A DNA stretch of 64,000 nucleotides from Daejeonella sp. JGW-45 (lineage in GTDB: Bacteria; Bacteroidota; Bacteroidia; Sphingobacteriales; Sphingobacteriaceae). Positions 18,734-27,701 of the stretch are shown piece after piece. The stretch covers positions 62,001 through 126,000 of the forward strand of contig NZ_JARKNC010000003.1 in assembly GCF_029360805.1 (NCBI RefSeq), in the 5' to 3' direction. Both the position numbers and the translations under genes were made by a program. Below the pieces are notes generated by a model that was not told where the DNA came from, did no database searches, and saw only the letters and a program-made list of their open reading frames with translations. How positions within the stretch are numbered: position 1 is the first letter of the stretch; each line of letters begins with the position of its first letter.

Positions 18734-19645
18734 ATGAAGTTTGAAGTTACGATTTTAGGTAGCAGCTCTTCGACCCCGATTTTCAATAGAAACCCCTCGG
18801 CGCAGCTTCTGAATGTTAATGAGAAGTTTATCCTGATAGATTGCGGCGAGGCAACGCAGAATCAACTATTGAATTTTGGCTTAAAAGCCAACCGGATTGA
18901 CCAGATCTTCATAAGCCATTTGCACGGTGACCATTACCTCGGTTTGGTCGGCCTTTTGTCGTCCCTTCACTTAAATGGCAGGACTAAACCTATGGATATC
19001 TTTGGTCCGCCTGAATTAAAAGAGATCATTGACCTGCAGTTTAAACACTCCCAAACCTTTCTCAAGTATCCGCTTAATTTTAAAGCTACTAATCCGGCTA
19101 TAAGGGCGAAGATATTTGAGAGCTATGATGTGGTAGTTGAGAGCTTTCCGCTTGACCATCGAATTCCATGCACTGGCTTCCGGTTTACCGAGAAGCAACG
19201 CCTGCGCAAGATGATCAAAGAAAAGATCGAGGAATTAAATATCCCGGCTGATCAAATTCAACTGATAAAGAAAGGTGGAAGCTTTACGGATAAGAAAGGA
19301 AGAGTTCATTCATCAGAAGAACTTACAACAGAGCCTGAAAAGCCAAAAACTTACGTGTACTGCTCTGATACTATATGCAGCTGGAAATACCTTGACTATA
19401 TTCAGGGCGCGGATACGTTATATCACGAAGCAACGTTTTTGCATGATATGCTCGCGCGGGCAGAAGAAACATTTCATACAACTGCTTTACAGGCCGCCGA
19501 GGTAGCGGTAAAATCAAATTCCAGAAAACTGTTAATCGGTCATTTTTCCGCCCGCTACCGGGAGCTTGAGCCCTTATTGGAAGAAGCCAAATCCTTGTTT
19601 CCGAATACTCTCCTGGCTATCGAGGGAACGACTTTTGAGATCTGA
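18734..19645 (+). CDS. rnz: Ribonuclease Z
   Basis: Endonuclease that trims the 3' end of pre-tRNA. The 303-residue metallo-beta-lactamase fold opens with MKFEVTILGSSSSTPI, has the zinc motif SHLHGDH (His62, His64, Asp66, His67), and a PxKxxR-like exosite region (KMIKEKIEELNIPA). Later ligands are in YCSDTIC and LIGHFSARY. Length fits the short bacterial RNase Z. It follows the STAS gene closely and converges on the MlaD-like gene, with 17 nt between the stops. Confidence 0.93.
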   Translation: MKFEVTILGSSSSTPIFNRNPSAQLLNVNEKFILIDCGEATQNQLLNFGLKANRIDQIFISHLHGDHYLGLVGLLSSLHLNGRTKPMDIFGPPELKEIIDLQFKHSQTFLKYPLNFKATNPAIRAKIFESYDVVVESFPLDHRIPCTGFRFTEKQRLRKMIKEKIEELNIPADQIQLIKKGGSFTDKKGRVHSSEELTTEPEKPKTYVYCSDTICSWKYLDYIQGADTLYHEATFLHDMLARAEETFHTTALQAAEVAVKSNSRKLLIGHFSARYRELEPLLEEAKSLFPNTLLAIEGTTFEI

Positions 19646-19662
19646 TAACTTTCAGCTCTTAA

Positions 19663-20607
19663 CTAGTCTTTTCTGCCGCCAAATACCGAGAAGCTAACAT
19701 ATCTTTTAGGGTTAGCTTTCAGATCGATCATTAGCTTGTCAAGATTCTCGGCCGCATTATTCAGATTATTATACATTTTCTCGTCATTGATCAGCTGCCC
19801 CAGGGTTCCCTCACCGGTATTGATCTTATTGACTATAACTTGCAGTTCAGCAACGGCTTTATTTGCCTCAGCCATCGTCTGCGCGAAGTTCGTCTTCGCA
19901 ACATCGTCTGATAACTTTTCGAAGTTATTCATGATGTTGGTGATCTTAGCATTATTATTTTTGAAGTTTCCGGTAATAGATTCAAGATTACTCATAATAC
20001 CGGCAATTTTGATGCTTTGAGTGGTTACCAGACCATCCACGGTTTTCGTTGTTCCCTCGAGTGTTTCAAGCGTTCTGGCGATACTTGCAAAACTCCGGTC
20101 AAAGTTACGTTGAAATTCAGGGCTTAAGGTGCTGTTTACAGAGGTCAGGACCGAGTCCATTCTCGCAATGATCTGCTCAGCCTTTTTCTGTATGGGTTCG
20201 ATCTGGTCGGTAAGATTTTTCTGAATATTTGCATTCAATGTATCGCCGTCCTTTGCAAAGTCGCTCCCCGTACCTAATTCAAATACAATAGCTTTTCCTC
20301 CCAGAAGATCGGTACTTTCTAAACGGGCTATGGTATTTTTAGGGATGGCATATTCTGGATCGATCTTAAACTGCGCAAGTATCTGTCCGTTGGGCTGCAA
20401 AGTAAGATCAGAAACCCTGCCAATCTGGTAACCATTAACCAATACCGGCTTAGAAACAGCCAGGCCATCTACACGATCGTAAGTGGCGTAGAACTCGTTT
20501 TCGCTTGAAAAAACATCGTTGCCTTTTAAGAAACTATATCCTATGATCAGTATCGCAATCGCGATTGCAGCTAATGCACCTACTTTTGTCTCGTTGGTAA
20601 TTTTCAT
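19663..20607 (-). CDS. MCE/MlaD-family lipid-transport protein
   Basis: A 314-residue protein with one N-terminal membrane segment (residues about 10-28, AAIAIAILIIGYSFLKG), then an MCE domain at about 39-115 (YATYDRVDGLAVSKPVLVNGYQIGRVSDL), and a long helical C-terminus. MlaD-type proteins form periplasmic rings that pass phospholipids between membranes. No ABC ATPase or permease partner lies in this window. It lies 104 nt downstream of the amidase on the same strand, with the LptD-like gene beyond, making a small envelope cluster. MlaD is a family-level name, not a proven orthologue. Confidence 0.85.
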   Translation of the reverse strand: MKITNETKVGALAAIAIAILIIGYSFLKGNDVFSSENEFYATYDRVDGLAVSKPVLVNGYQIGRVSDLTLQPNGQILAQFKIDPEYAIPKNTIARLESTDLLGGKAIVFELGTGSDFAKDGDTLNANIQKNLTDQIEPIQKKAEQIIARMDSVLTSVNSTLSPEFQRNFDRSFASIARTLETLEGTTKTVDGLVTTQSIKIAGIMSNLESITGNFKNNNAKITNIMNNFEKLSDDVAKTNFAQTMAEANKAVAELQVIVNKINTGEGTLGQLINDEKMYNNLNNAAENLDKLMIDLKANPKRYVSFSVFGGRKD

Positions 20608-20711
20608 TTAGTTTGTAAACTTGCTTATGAAGAAACTTATCAGGGCCGAAGGTATTTCAAATATCGTTAGCAAATACTAATTAAGACGACTAATTACGAT
20701 ATTATGTTGCA

Positions 20712-21581
20712 TCATTCCAGTTCAGCCTGTTTCTTATAGGTCTGAATTGCTTTTAACAAATTATTTACGATTTCGTTTTGCCCGCTTTCTGAATTCATAT
20801 ATTCCTCTTCTTCGGGATTGGAAACAAACCCAATTTCCGTTAACACAGCCGGCATACCAGCTTTGGCAAGCACTGCCAGACTTTGTTCCTTTACACCACG
20901 GTCAACCCTTCCGCTAAGTACGTACTCATCCTGCATATAGGAGGCCAGCTTTATGCTCTGGTCACGAAACGCATTTTTCATCAGCGATAACATGATTATA
21001 CTTTCGGGGTCCTTAGGGTCATAGCCTTCGTAATTATTCTTATAATCCTTTTCCAAGAGGATGGATTCATTTTCCCTGATTACCACATCCTGCTCGTCTA
21101 AACGGCCAAATCCCGAAACAAAAGTTTCTGTTCCACGGGTAGAAGTACTCTGCCGGTTTGCATATACCGGAATCCTGCGCCCGCGGCTATCCTTCCTGTA
21201 ACTTACTACCACACGTTTAATGGGCATAGAATTGCAATGGATAGAAATAAATAAGTCGGCCTTTATATTGTTAGCAATTCCAATACGTTCATACAATGGA
21301 ATAAACACATCGGTTGTCCTGGTATACACAACTTTCACATCTTTTAAATTCGTTTCTATGGCTTTACCAAGTTTTAAAGCTACCTGTAAAGCAATATCCT
21401 TTTCTCGGGAGAACAGGCCTTTGGTTGCCCCGTCGTGGCCGCCGTGGCCGGCGTCAATCACGATGGTTTTTATCCGGTATGCGCTGACACCGTTAGATTT
21501 ATTGGTAAAAGAAGTGAGAGTTAATAAGACTAAGACAGGCAGTAATACGTAAATGTATCTGATCAATGGTATATTTTTCAT
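20712..21581 (-). CDS. N-acetylmuramoyl-L-alanine amidase
   Basis: Zinc amidase (Amidase_3 type) that cuts the bond between MurNAc and L-Ala during cell separation. I prefer the ATG at 21581 (MKNIPLIRYIYVLLPVLVLL, a signal-anchor), giving 289 residues; an upstream in-frame ATG at 21632 adds 17 residues and would nearly meet the divergent lptD-like start. The catalytic block VIDAGHGGHDGATKG has the first zinc ligand at His46, then FISIHCNSMP and TEIGFVSNPEEE with the catalytic Glu. There is no cell-wall-binding domain. It diverges from the LptD-like gene. Confidence 0.9.
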   Translation of the reverse strand: MKNIPLIRYIYVLLPVLVLLTLTSFTNKSNGVSAYRIKTIVIDAGHGGHDGATKGLFSREKDIALQVALKLGKAIETNLKDVKVVYTRTTDVFIPLYERIGIANNIKADLFISIHCNSMPIKRVVVSYRKDSRGRRIPVYANRQSTSTRGTETFVSGFGRLDEQDVVIRENESILLEKDYKNNYEGYDPKDPESIIMLSLMKNAFRDQSIKLASYMQDEYVLSGRVDRGVKEQSLAVLAKAGMPAVLTEIGFVSNPEEEEYMNSESGQNEIVNNLLKAIQTYKKQAELE

Positions 21582-21605
21582 TAATTTTGAGCGTATATTA
21601 TTATC

Positions 21606-21613
21606 TATCGTTG
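21606..21613 (+). promoter_or_regulatory. Near-consensus -7 box before the LptD-like gene
   Basis: TATCGTTG differs from TAnnTTTG at one position and lies 24 nt before the TTG start at 21638, consistent with a short leader. It sits in the divergent region shared with the amidase gene. Confidence 0.4.
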
Positions 21614-21637
21614 CAAAAATAGTATTCATCATCGAAT

Positions 21638-24277
21638 TTGAAATTTATTAAGTCCCTTTTTACATATTTTTTTATCGCTTTGCTATTCATAACGTGCTCC
21701 ATTTCACGGGTGAATGCGCAACAACTTACCGTGCGTCCAGATAACGCAAAAGGTGATACAACATTGCGACGGGATTCAACTAAGCTGGATACTGTAACAA
21801 AAAAATCAATATCTGGCACTGGTCTCGAATCGGAAGTGACTTATTCCGCAGAGGATTCAATCATCTCTGACCGCGTTAACAATATAGTAAAAATGTACGG
21901 AAGAGCCCGGGTTAAATACCAGGATATGGAACTTGATGCCGACTATATTCAATACGACCAGAAGAACAACACTCTTTTTGCCAAAGGTCTTATAAATCCC
22001 AAAACACAACGATACACCGGACGGCCTTTATTCAAACAAGGCGCGGAGCAGCCCATCACTACCGATTCATTGTTTTACAATTACAAATCGAAGAAAGGTA
22101 AATCGTACGGTGTATATACCGAAGCCGAGGGAGGCTACCTGCAGGCTCAGCAATTTAAAAAGAACGAATGGGGGGAAGGGAATTTTGCCCACGGGGTGTA
22201 TAGTACCTGTAATTTGCCCTATCCTCATAATCATTTCGGAATAAATATCACCCGGGGTATCGTTACGGAGAAACAAATAATTACTGGTCCTTCATATCTT
22301 GAAATTGAAGGGGTTCCCTTACCCCTGGGGATTCCTTTTGGTTTTTTTCCAAAACCTAACAAACGATCGGGGGGCTTGTTGTTTCCGACTTTTGGAGAAG
22401 ACATCCGGGGCTTCTTTATGCGAGATCTGGGTTATTACATCGGACTGAATGATTACTGGGACCTTGCTACACGGGGCACATTGTATTCCAAGGGATCTTA
22501 TGAAATAAGTTCCGCCGCACGATACCGTAAAAATTACAAATATGACGGCAGTGTAAATTTAAGATTTGCCTCCACGAAGACTGGTGTAGAAGGTACCGAG
22601 GCATTTAAACATCCCAACAAGGACTTCAATATAACCTGGAGTCATTCGCAGAATCCGCTGGCAAATCCTGGAACAACATTCAGTGCCTCGGTAAATGCCG
22701 GAACCGGAAGCTATTTCAGAAACACGGGTGCAGCGGGAAGCTATAACCCTGAACAGCTGGCAAGAAATACACTAACATCCAGTATTAGCTACGGCAAGGT
22801 ATTTGCCGACGGCCTTTTTAACTTCACGTCGAGTTTACGCCATAATCAGGATATAGAACGTGGAACAGTCTCCCTGCAATTGCCCGACTTCAATCTGGGA
22901 ATGACGACACTGAACCCATTCGATAGTAAGAACAGGGCAGGAGAGCAGAAATGGTATCAGAGAATTAGTCTTGGGTATACCATGCAGGGAAGCAACTCCA
23001 TCAACACGACGGAAAGCGAGCTTTTTAAGCGCGAAACATTAAGCAAGTTTCAGAACGGGATAAGGCATGATATTCCGATTTCTATGTCGCTGAACGTCGC
23101 GAAATTTTTTCAGTTCAACACGAGCGTTAACTATAGTGAAAAGTGGTATCTGCAGACTATCCGGCAGAGGCTGGCTAACGTTCCTAATGGTTTTGAAAAA
23201 GTCACTGATACAGTTCAGGGATTTAGCAGGGTATATGACTACAACATAAATAGCGGCTTCTCAACCAAAGTCTATGGAAAAGTTAATTTCAAAAAGGGTA
23301 ATTTAATGGCCTTGCGTCATGTAATGACGCCGTCTGTATCGGCCAATTATCAGCCTGACTTTGGTTCGAACCGTTTTGGATATTTCCGCGATCTGCAGAA
23401 TGATACAGCAAGCACGCGCGAGGGCCGGGATCGTAATCGTTACTCCATCTACAGCGGCTCGCTTTATGGTGCTCCTTCGGTTGGAAAGGTTGCGGGAATC
23501 GGGTTTAGCCTGGATAATAACATCGAGGCTAAAGTCCGTTCAACTGCAGACTCAACTAAAAGTTCTGTTATTGTTCCGATCCTTCAGAGCCTTAGCTTTT
23601 CGGGCTCTTACAATTTTGCAGCTGAACATTTCAAGCTTTCCACGATCGGGTTTTCGGGAAGGACTGCGTTCTTTAAGCAAAAAATTGCGCTTAACTTTTA
23701 TGGGACCCTGGACCCCTACCAGATCGATGAAAAAGGGGATAGGATTGACAAATTTACGATTAGTAACGGCAGTCTGGCCAGGCTCACTAGCTTCGGTATG
23801 TCAACCGATTTTAGCTTGAATTCCACGGCTTTCAAAAACCGGAACGAAAACCTGAACCAGATCGATGCAGGAAAGCAAAATTTGACGCCGCAGCAACAGC
23901 AAGAGCTAAATGCGATCAGCCGCGATCCTAATGCATTTGTTGACTTTAATATACCCTGGAATATAACTGCAGCTTACAGTTTTAACTATTCAAAAAGCGG
24001 TCGTACATCAAACGTTTCGAACACTTTAAACTTTTCCGGCGATTTTAACGTGACACCGAAATGGAAGGTGCAATACACGTCAGGCTACGATTTTGACAGA
24101 AACGATCTCAGCATGACCACCTTTTCTATATACCGTGACCTGCACTGCTGGGATCTTTCTTTCAGGTGGTCGCCAATTGGAACTTACAAGTTCTATACTG
24201 TTGATCTACGGGTTAAAGCTTCGATCTTACAAGACCTGAAACTGAGCAAACGACGTGACTTCTACAATAACTTCTAA
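21638..24277 (+). CDS. LptD-like outer membrane LPS-assembly protein
   Basis: An 879-residue outer membrane protein. The start is TTG at 21638 (MKFIKSLFTYFFIALLF), giving a signal peptide that ends near residue 28 (VNAQQ). An OstA-like domain follows (NNIVKMYGRARVKYQDMELDADYIQYDQ, about residues 83-145), then a long beta-barrel-rich C-terminal part to the end. This is the usual architecture of LptD, which puts LPS into the outer leaflet. The C-terminal CDLSFRWSPI segment carries a cysteine pair region (CWDL). No LptE is visible nearby. It overlaps nothing and is followed 3 nt later by cinA. Confidence 0.82.
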   Translation: MKFIKSLFTYFFIALLFITCSISRVNAQQLTVRPDNAKGDTTLRRDSTKLDTVTKKSISGTGLESEVTYSAEDSIISDRVNNIVKMYGRARVKYQDMELDADYIQYDQKNNTLFAKGLINPKTQRYTGRPLFKQGAEQPITTDSLFYNYKSKKGKSYGVYTEAEGGYLQAQQFKKNEWGEGNFAHGVYSTCNLPYPHNHFGINITRGIVTEKQIITGPSYLEIEGVPLPLGIPFGFFPKPNKRSGGLLFPTFGEDIRGFFMRDLGYYIGLNDYWDLATRGTLYSKGSYEISSAARYRKNYKYDGSVNLRFASTKTGVEGTEAFKHPNKDFNITWSHSQNPLANPGTTFSASVNAGTGSYFRNTGAAGSYNPEQLARNTLTSSISYGKVFADGLFNFTSSLRHNQDIERGTVSLQLPDFNLGMTTLNPFDSKNRAGEQKWYQRISLGYTMQGSNSINTTESELFKRETLSKFQNGIRHDIPISMSLNVAKFFQFNTSVNYSEKWYLQTIRQRLANVPNGFEKVTDTVQGFSRVYDYNINSGFSTKVYGKVNFKKGNLMALRHVMTPSVSANYQPDFGSNRFGYFRDLQNDTASTREGRDRNRYSIYSGSLYGAPSVGKVAGIGFSLDNNIEAKVRSTADSTKSSVIVPILQSLSFSGSYNFAAEHFKLSTIGFSGRTAFFKQKIALNFYGTLDPYQIDEKGDRIDKFTISNGSLARLTSFGMSTDFSLNSTAFKNRNENLNQIDAGKQNLTPQQQQELNAISRDPNAFVDFNIPWNITAAYSFNYSKSGRTSNVSNTLNFSGDFNVTPKWKVQYTSGYDFDRNDLSMTTFSIYRDLHCWDLSFRWSPIGTYKFYTVDLRVKASILQDLKLSKRRDFYNNF

Positions 24278-24280
24278 GTA

Positions 24281-25528
24281 ATGCTGGCTGAACTGATTAC
24301 TATTGGAGATGAAATACTTATTGGGCAGATAGTCGATACGAATTCTGCGTGGATGGCTCAGCAGTTAAATTTGGCCGGAATAGCAGTTAAGCAGATCAGT
24401 TCTGTATCTGATGAAAGGCAACATATTTTAAACGCCTTAAAAGAGGCGTCAGAGCGTGCAGATATCATACTTATAACCGGAGGCCTTGGGCCGACCAAGG
24501 ATGATGTTACAAAGACTACCCTAGCCGAATATTTTAATGTTGGGCTGCATACAGATGCGGAGGCACTGGAAAATGTGAAACGTATCTTTTCCAGGCACAA
24601 AGGGCCTATGCTTGAAGCCAATATCAAACAGGCTGAGGTATTGGAAAACTGTATCACCTTAGTAAACTCTAATGGCACTGCTCCCGGAATGTGGATCGAA
24701 CACGAGGGTAAGATCTACGTTTCGATGCCCGGCGTCCCTTTCGAAATGATGTACCTGATGGAAGAGCTAGTTTTACCAAAGATCAAGGAACGCTTCAGTC
24801 TGCCATCCATCGTTCATCATACAATCCTTACCGCCGGCATAGGGGAGTCGCTGCTTGCCGATAATATCTCGCTTATTGAAGATTCCTTACCCGATCATAT
24901 CAAGCTGGCATACCTCCCAAAATTAGGGCTGGTCAGGTTGAGACTCAGTGGAAAAGGCGGCGATCCACACCAATTGCAAAGCGAAATTGCTTCCTGGGTC
25001 CTTAAAATAACAAATGCTGTCAGCGAGTTTGTCGTAACCGAAGCTGATGTCACGCTTGAGAAAGCAGTATTAGATAACATGGCCTCAAAAGGGCTCACCC
25101 TGTCGGTCGCCGAAAGCTGTACCGGAGGTTATCTGTCTCATCTCCTTACGATGCATGCCGGTAGCAGTAAAGTTTTCCTCGGAGGCGCAATATCTTATTC
25201 AAATCAATTGAAGGAAAGTATGCTGAATGTCTCTGAAGACACTCTTACTAAGTTTGGAGCAGTTAGCGAAGAAACGGTTTTAGCAATGGCTCGCGGCGCT
25301 ATTAAAAATTACGCATCCGACTATTCTGTCGCGATCAGCGGAATAGCGGGACCCGACGGAGGGACTGAAGAAAAACCTGTCGGAACTGTCTGGGTGGCTG
25401 TTGCAGGAAAAACAAAAACAATTTCAAGGAAATTTCAGTTTGGAAACAAGAGGGCTCAAAATATTGAACGATCGGCAGTTAATGCACTTTCAATGCTTCA
25501 CAAATTAGTTAAAGAAGAACAAGCATAA
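24281..25528 (+). CDS. cinA: CinA-like competence/damage-inducible protein
   Basis: A 415-residue two-domain protein. The N-terminal MoCF/COG1058 domain (LITIGDEILIGQIVDTNSAWMAQQL) is linked to NMN/ADP-ribose-type metabolism. The C-terminal CinA/PncC domain, from about residue 265, has the nicotinamide-mononucleotide amidase features LSVAESCTGGYLSH and ISGIAGPDGGTEEKPVGTVW. Both halves are complete. The gene starts 3 nt after the LptD-like stop, so the two are on one transcript, although the link is not functional in an obvious way. Assignment is clear; the natural role in Bacteroidota is not proven. Confidence 0.93.
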   Translation: MLAELITIGDEILIGQIVDTNSAWMAQQLNLAGIAVKQISSVSDERQHILNALKEASERADIILITGGLGPTKDDVTKTTLAEYFNVGLHTDAEALENVKRIFSRHKGPMLEANIKQAEVLENCITLVNSNGTAPGMWIEHEGKIYVSMPGVPFEMMYLMEELVLPKIKERFSLPSIVHHTILTAGIGESLLADNISLIEDSLPDHIKLAYLPKLGLVRLRLSGKGGDPHQLQSEIASWVLKITNAVSEFVVTEADVTLEKAVLDNMASKGLTLSVAESCTGGYLSHLLTMHAGSSKVFLGGAISYSNQLKESMLNVSEDTLTKFGAVSEETVLAMARGAIKNYASDYSVAISGIAGPDGGTEEKPVGTVWVAVAGKTKTISRKFQFGNKRAQNIERSAVNALSMLHKLVKEEQA

Positions 25529-25548
25529 CCAACATGCCCGAAAAAGCT

Positions 25549-25556
25549 TATTTTTG
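25549..25556 (+). promoter_or_regulatory. -7 box before the E2 acyltransferase gene
   Basis: TATTTTTG is a perfect TAnnTTTG, 31 nt before the ATG at 25588. I found no good -33 TTTG at the right distance. Confidence 0.5.
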
Positions 25557-25587
25557 CAGGCAGACATCCAATTCATAAAAACCAAAT

Positions 25588-26958
25588 ATGGCCCGATACG
25601 AATTAGTGCTTCCTAAAATGGGTGAAAGTGTTGCAGAGGCTACTATTATCAAGTGGATAAAGCAGCCAGGTGATTCAATTGCAGTTGATGAGTCCGTTTT
25701 AGAGATAGCTACAGATAAGGTAGATTCCGATGTTCCTTCGCCTGTGGCCGGGAAACTGCTTGAAGTTCTTTACAATGTGGACGATGTAGTTCAGGTTGGC
25801 TCCCCAATAGCCGTTATCGATACAGGCGGCCCATCGGATGAAACGGAGCAAACAACTGTTCCAAAGGTAGCTGCAAAAGAGGAACAGGTTACCAAACCCG
25901 ACGACGATACTCAAAACACTGAAAGCGATCAGGAGGAGGAAATTCCCGGCATGAGTGCTTTACAGGAAAGTGAAAGTCAGCCGCAGGATTTTTCTGCAAA
26001 CAACTCAGGCAGGTTTTACTCACCGCTGGTTAAAAGTATGGCGGCCGAAGAAGGAATTAGTATCGCAGAGCTTGATTCACTTAAAGGAACAGGATCTGAA
26101 GGCCGTGTTACCAAACAGGATGTGCTGGATTACATCCGTCGATCCGGACGTAGCACCGGCTCGACGGCATCAACTCAAAGTTCGGCCTCCGAAGCACCTA
26201 AAGTATCATCCATTGAGACAAAATCACCGTCTCCGGTTTCAGTTTCGGGCGGTGATGAAATTATCGAGATGGACAGGATGCGAAAGCTTATAGCCGAACA
26301 CATGGTTATGAGTAAGCACACCTCGCCGCATGTAACCTCTTTCGTTGAAGCCGATGTTACTAACATAGTTAAATGGCGTGATCGCGTAAAAAGCGATTTT
26401 GAGAAAAGGGAAGGGGAGAAAATTACATTTACTCCAATTTTCATCGAAGCTGTTGCGAAAGCGATTAAGGATCTTCCTATGATCAATGTCTCAGTCAGTG
26501 GCAGTCAAATTATCAAGAAACGCGATATTAATATCGGTATGGCAGCGGCCCTTCCTTCAGGTAACCTGATAGTTCCTGTCATTAAAAACGCCGATCAACT
26601 CAACCTGGTTGGACTTACAAAAGCAGTGAATGATCTCGCCAACCGTGCTCGCAAATCTCTGCTCAAGCCGGATGATACGGCAGGAGGGACGTTTACGGTG
26701 ACTAATGTCGGCACCTTTGGTAACGTAATGGGTACGCCGATAATAAATCAGCCGCAGGCCGCCATACTGGCTGTAGGCGCTATTAAAAAGAAACCTGCGG
26801 TGATTGAAACAGAGCATGGTGATGTTATTGCAATAAGACATATGATGTTTCTCTCTCTTTCTTATGATCACAGGGTTGTTGACGGCTCGTTAGGAGGCTC
26901 ATTTATCCGCAAGGTGGCGGATTACCTGGAAGCCTGGGATACTAATCACGAAATCTAA
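25588..26958 (+). CDS. 2-oxo acid dehydrogenase E2 (dihydrolipoamide acyltransferase)
   Basis: A 456-residue E2 core protein. The lipoyl domain (residues 1-80) has the lipoylated lysine in EIATDKVDSD at Lys44. An acidic Ala/Pro/Ser-rich linker leads to the E3-binding domain at about 143-182 (YSPLVKSMAAEEGISIAEL) and another linker. The catalytic domain begins near residue 220 and has the active-site motif SYDHRVVDG, with His428 and Asp432. It could serve pyruvate, 2-oxoglutarate or branched-chain complexes. E1 and E3 genes are not in the window. The gene is followed after 22 nt by a GDSL hydrolase, likely cotranscribed. Confidence 0.9.
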   Translation: MARYELVLPKMGESVAEATIIKWIKQPGDSIAVDESVLEIATDKVDSDVPSPVAGKLLEVLYNVDDVVQVGSPIAVIDTGGPSDETEQTTVPKVAAKEEQVTKPDDDTQNTESDQEEEIPGMSALQESESQPQDFSANNSGRFYSPLVKSMAAEEGISIAELDSLKGTGSEGRVTKQDVLDYIRRSGRSTGSTASTQSSASEAPKVSSIETKSPSPVSVSGGDEIIEMDRMRKLIAEHMVMSKHTSPHVTSFVEADVTNIVKWRDRVKSDFEKREGEKITFTPIFIEAVAKAIKDLPMINVSVSGSQIIKKRDINIGMAAALPSGNLIVPVIKNADQLNLVGLTKAVNDLANRARKSLLKPDDTAGGTFTVTNVGTFGNVMGTPIINQPQAAILAVGAIKKKPAVIETEHGDVIAIRHMMFLSLSYDHRVVDGSLGGSFIRKVADYLEAWDTNHEI

Positions 26959-26980
26959 TTATTTAGCTTAATTTAACCGG

Positions 26981-27649
26981 ATGAAATACACTACCAGGCT
27001 ATTAGTTTGCTTTTTATTTGTCCAATTATCAAGTTTATCGCTGTCAGCTCAGCAAAATCCCCGATTTTATAAGGACATCCAGGCCTTTAAAAAACAGGAT
27101 AGTATTAGTGCCCCACCTAAAAACGCAATCTTATTTGTGGGCAGTTCCTCATTCACCGGATGGAAGGATGTGCAGACTTATTTTCCGGAATATCCGATTA
27201 TTAATCGTGGCTTCGGAGGCTCAAGTCTGACGGATGTGATCAGGTATACTAATGACATCATCATTCCTTATCAGCCCAAACAAGTTGTGGTTTATTGTGG
27301 AGAGAACGATTTTACGGTGACAGGTGTTAATGCTGATACTGTATATAATCGTTTCAAAACATTATTCGAATTGATCCGCAAAGATTTACCCAAAACCCAC
27401 ATTGCATTCGTGTCACTTAAGCCTAGTCCGAGCCGCGCTAAATATATGCCGGAAATGGCGAGAGCGAATGACCTGATCAGGGATTATCTGAAGACAAACC
27501 GTAGAACCGCCTATGTGGATGTCTATTCCAAAATGCTGCTTGCCGATGGCACACCTATGCCCCATATCTTTAAAGCCGACAAATTGCACATGGTCGAATC
27601 CGGCTACCGGATCTGGCAAAAGGAAATCCAGCCGGCATTAGTCAAATAA
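26981..27649 (+). CDS. Secreted GDSL/SGNH-family hydrolase
   Basis: A 222-residue SGNH hydrolase with a signal peptide (MKYTTRLLVCFLFVQLSSLSLSAQ, cut near residue 24). The four family blocks are visible: block I FVGSSSFTGW with nucleophile in GSS (54-56), block II INRGFGGSSLTD, block III VVYCGENDF, and block V ADKLHMVESGY with the Asp-x-x-His pair. The canonical GDS is GSS here. It is probably a periplasmic or secreted esterase, acetyl-hydrolase or lipase. The partner is the upstream E2 gene by distance only, and it converges on hom. Confidence 0.85.
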   Translation: MKYTTRLLVCFLFVQLSSLSLSAQQNPRFYKDIQAFKKQDSISAPPKNAILFVGSSSFTGWKDVQTYFPEYPIINRGFGGSSLTDVIRYTNDIIIPYQPKQVVVYCGENDFTVTGVNADTVYNRFKTLFELIRKDLPKTHIAFVSLKPSPSRAKYMPEMARANDLIRDYLKTNRRTAYVDVYSKMLLADGTPMPHIFKADKLHMVESGYRIWQKEIQPALVK

Positions 27650-27701
27650 GAATGCATTCGACCCATCTGAGCTAACCGGAATTTTGAGATTGGAACACAC
27701 C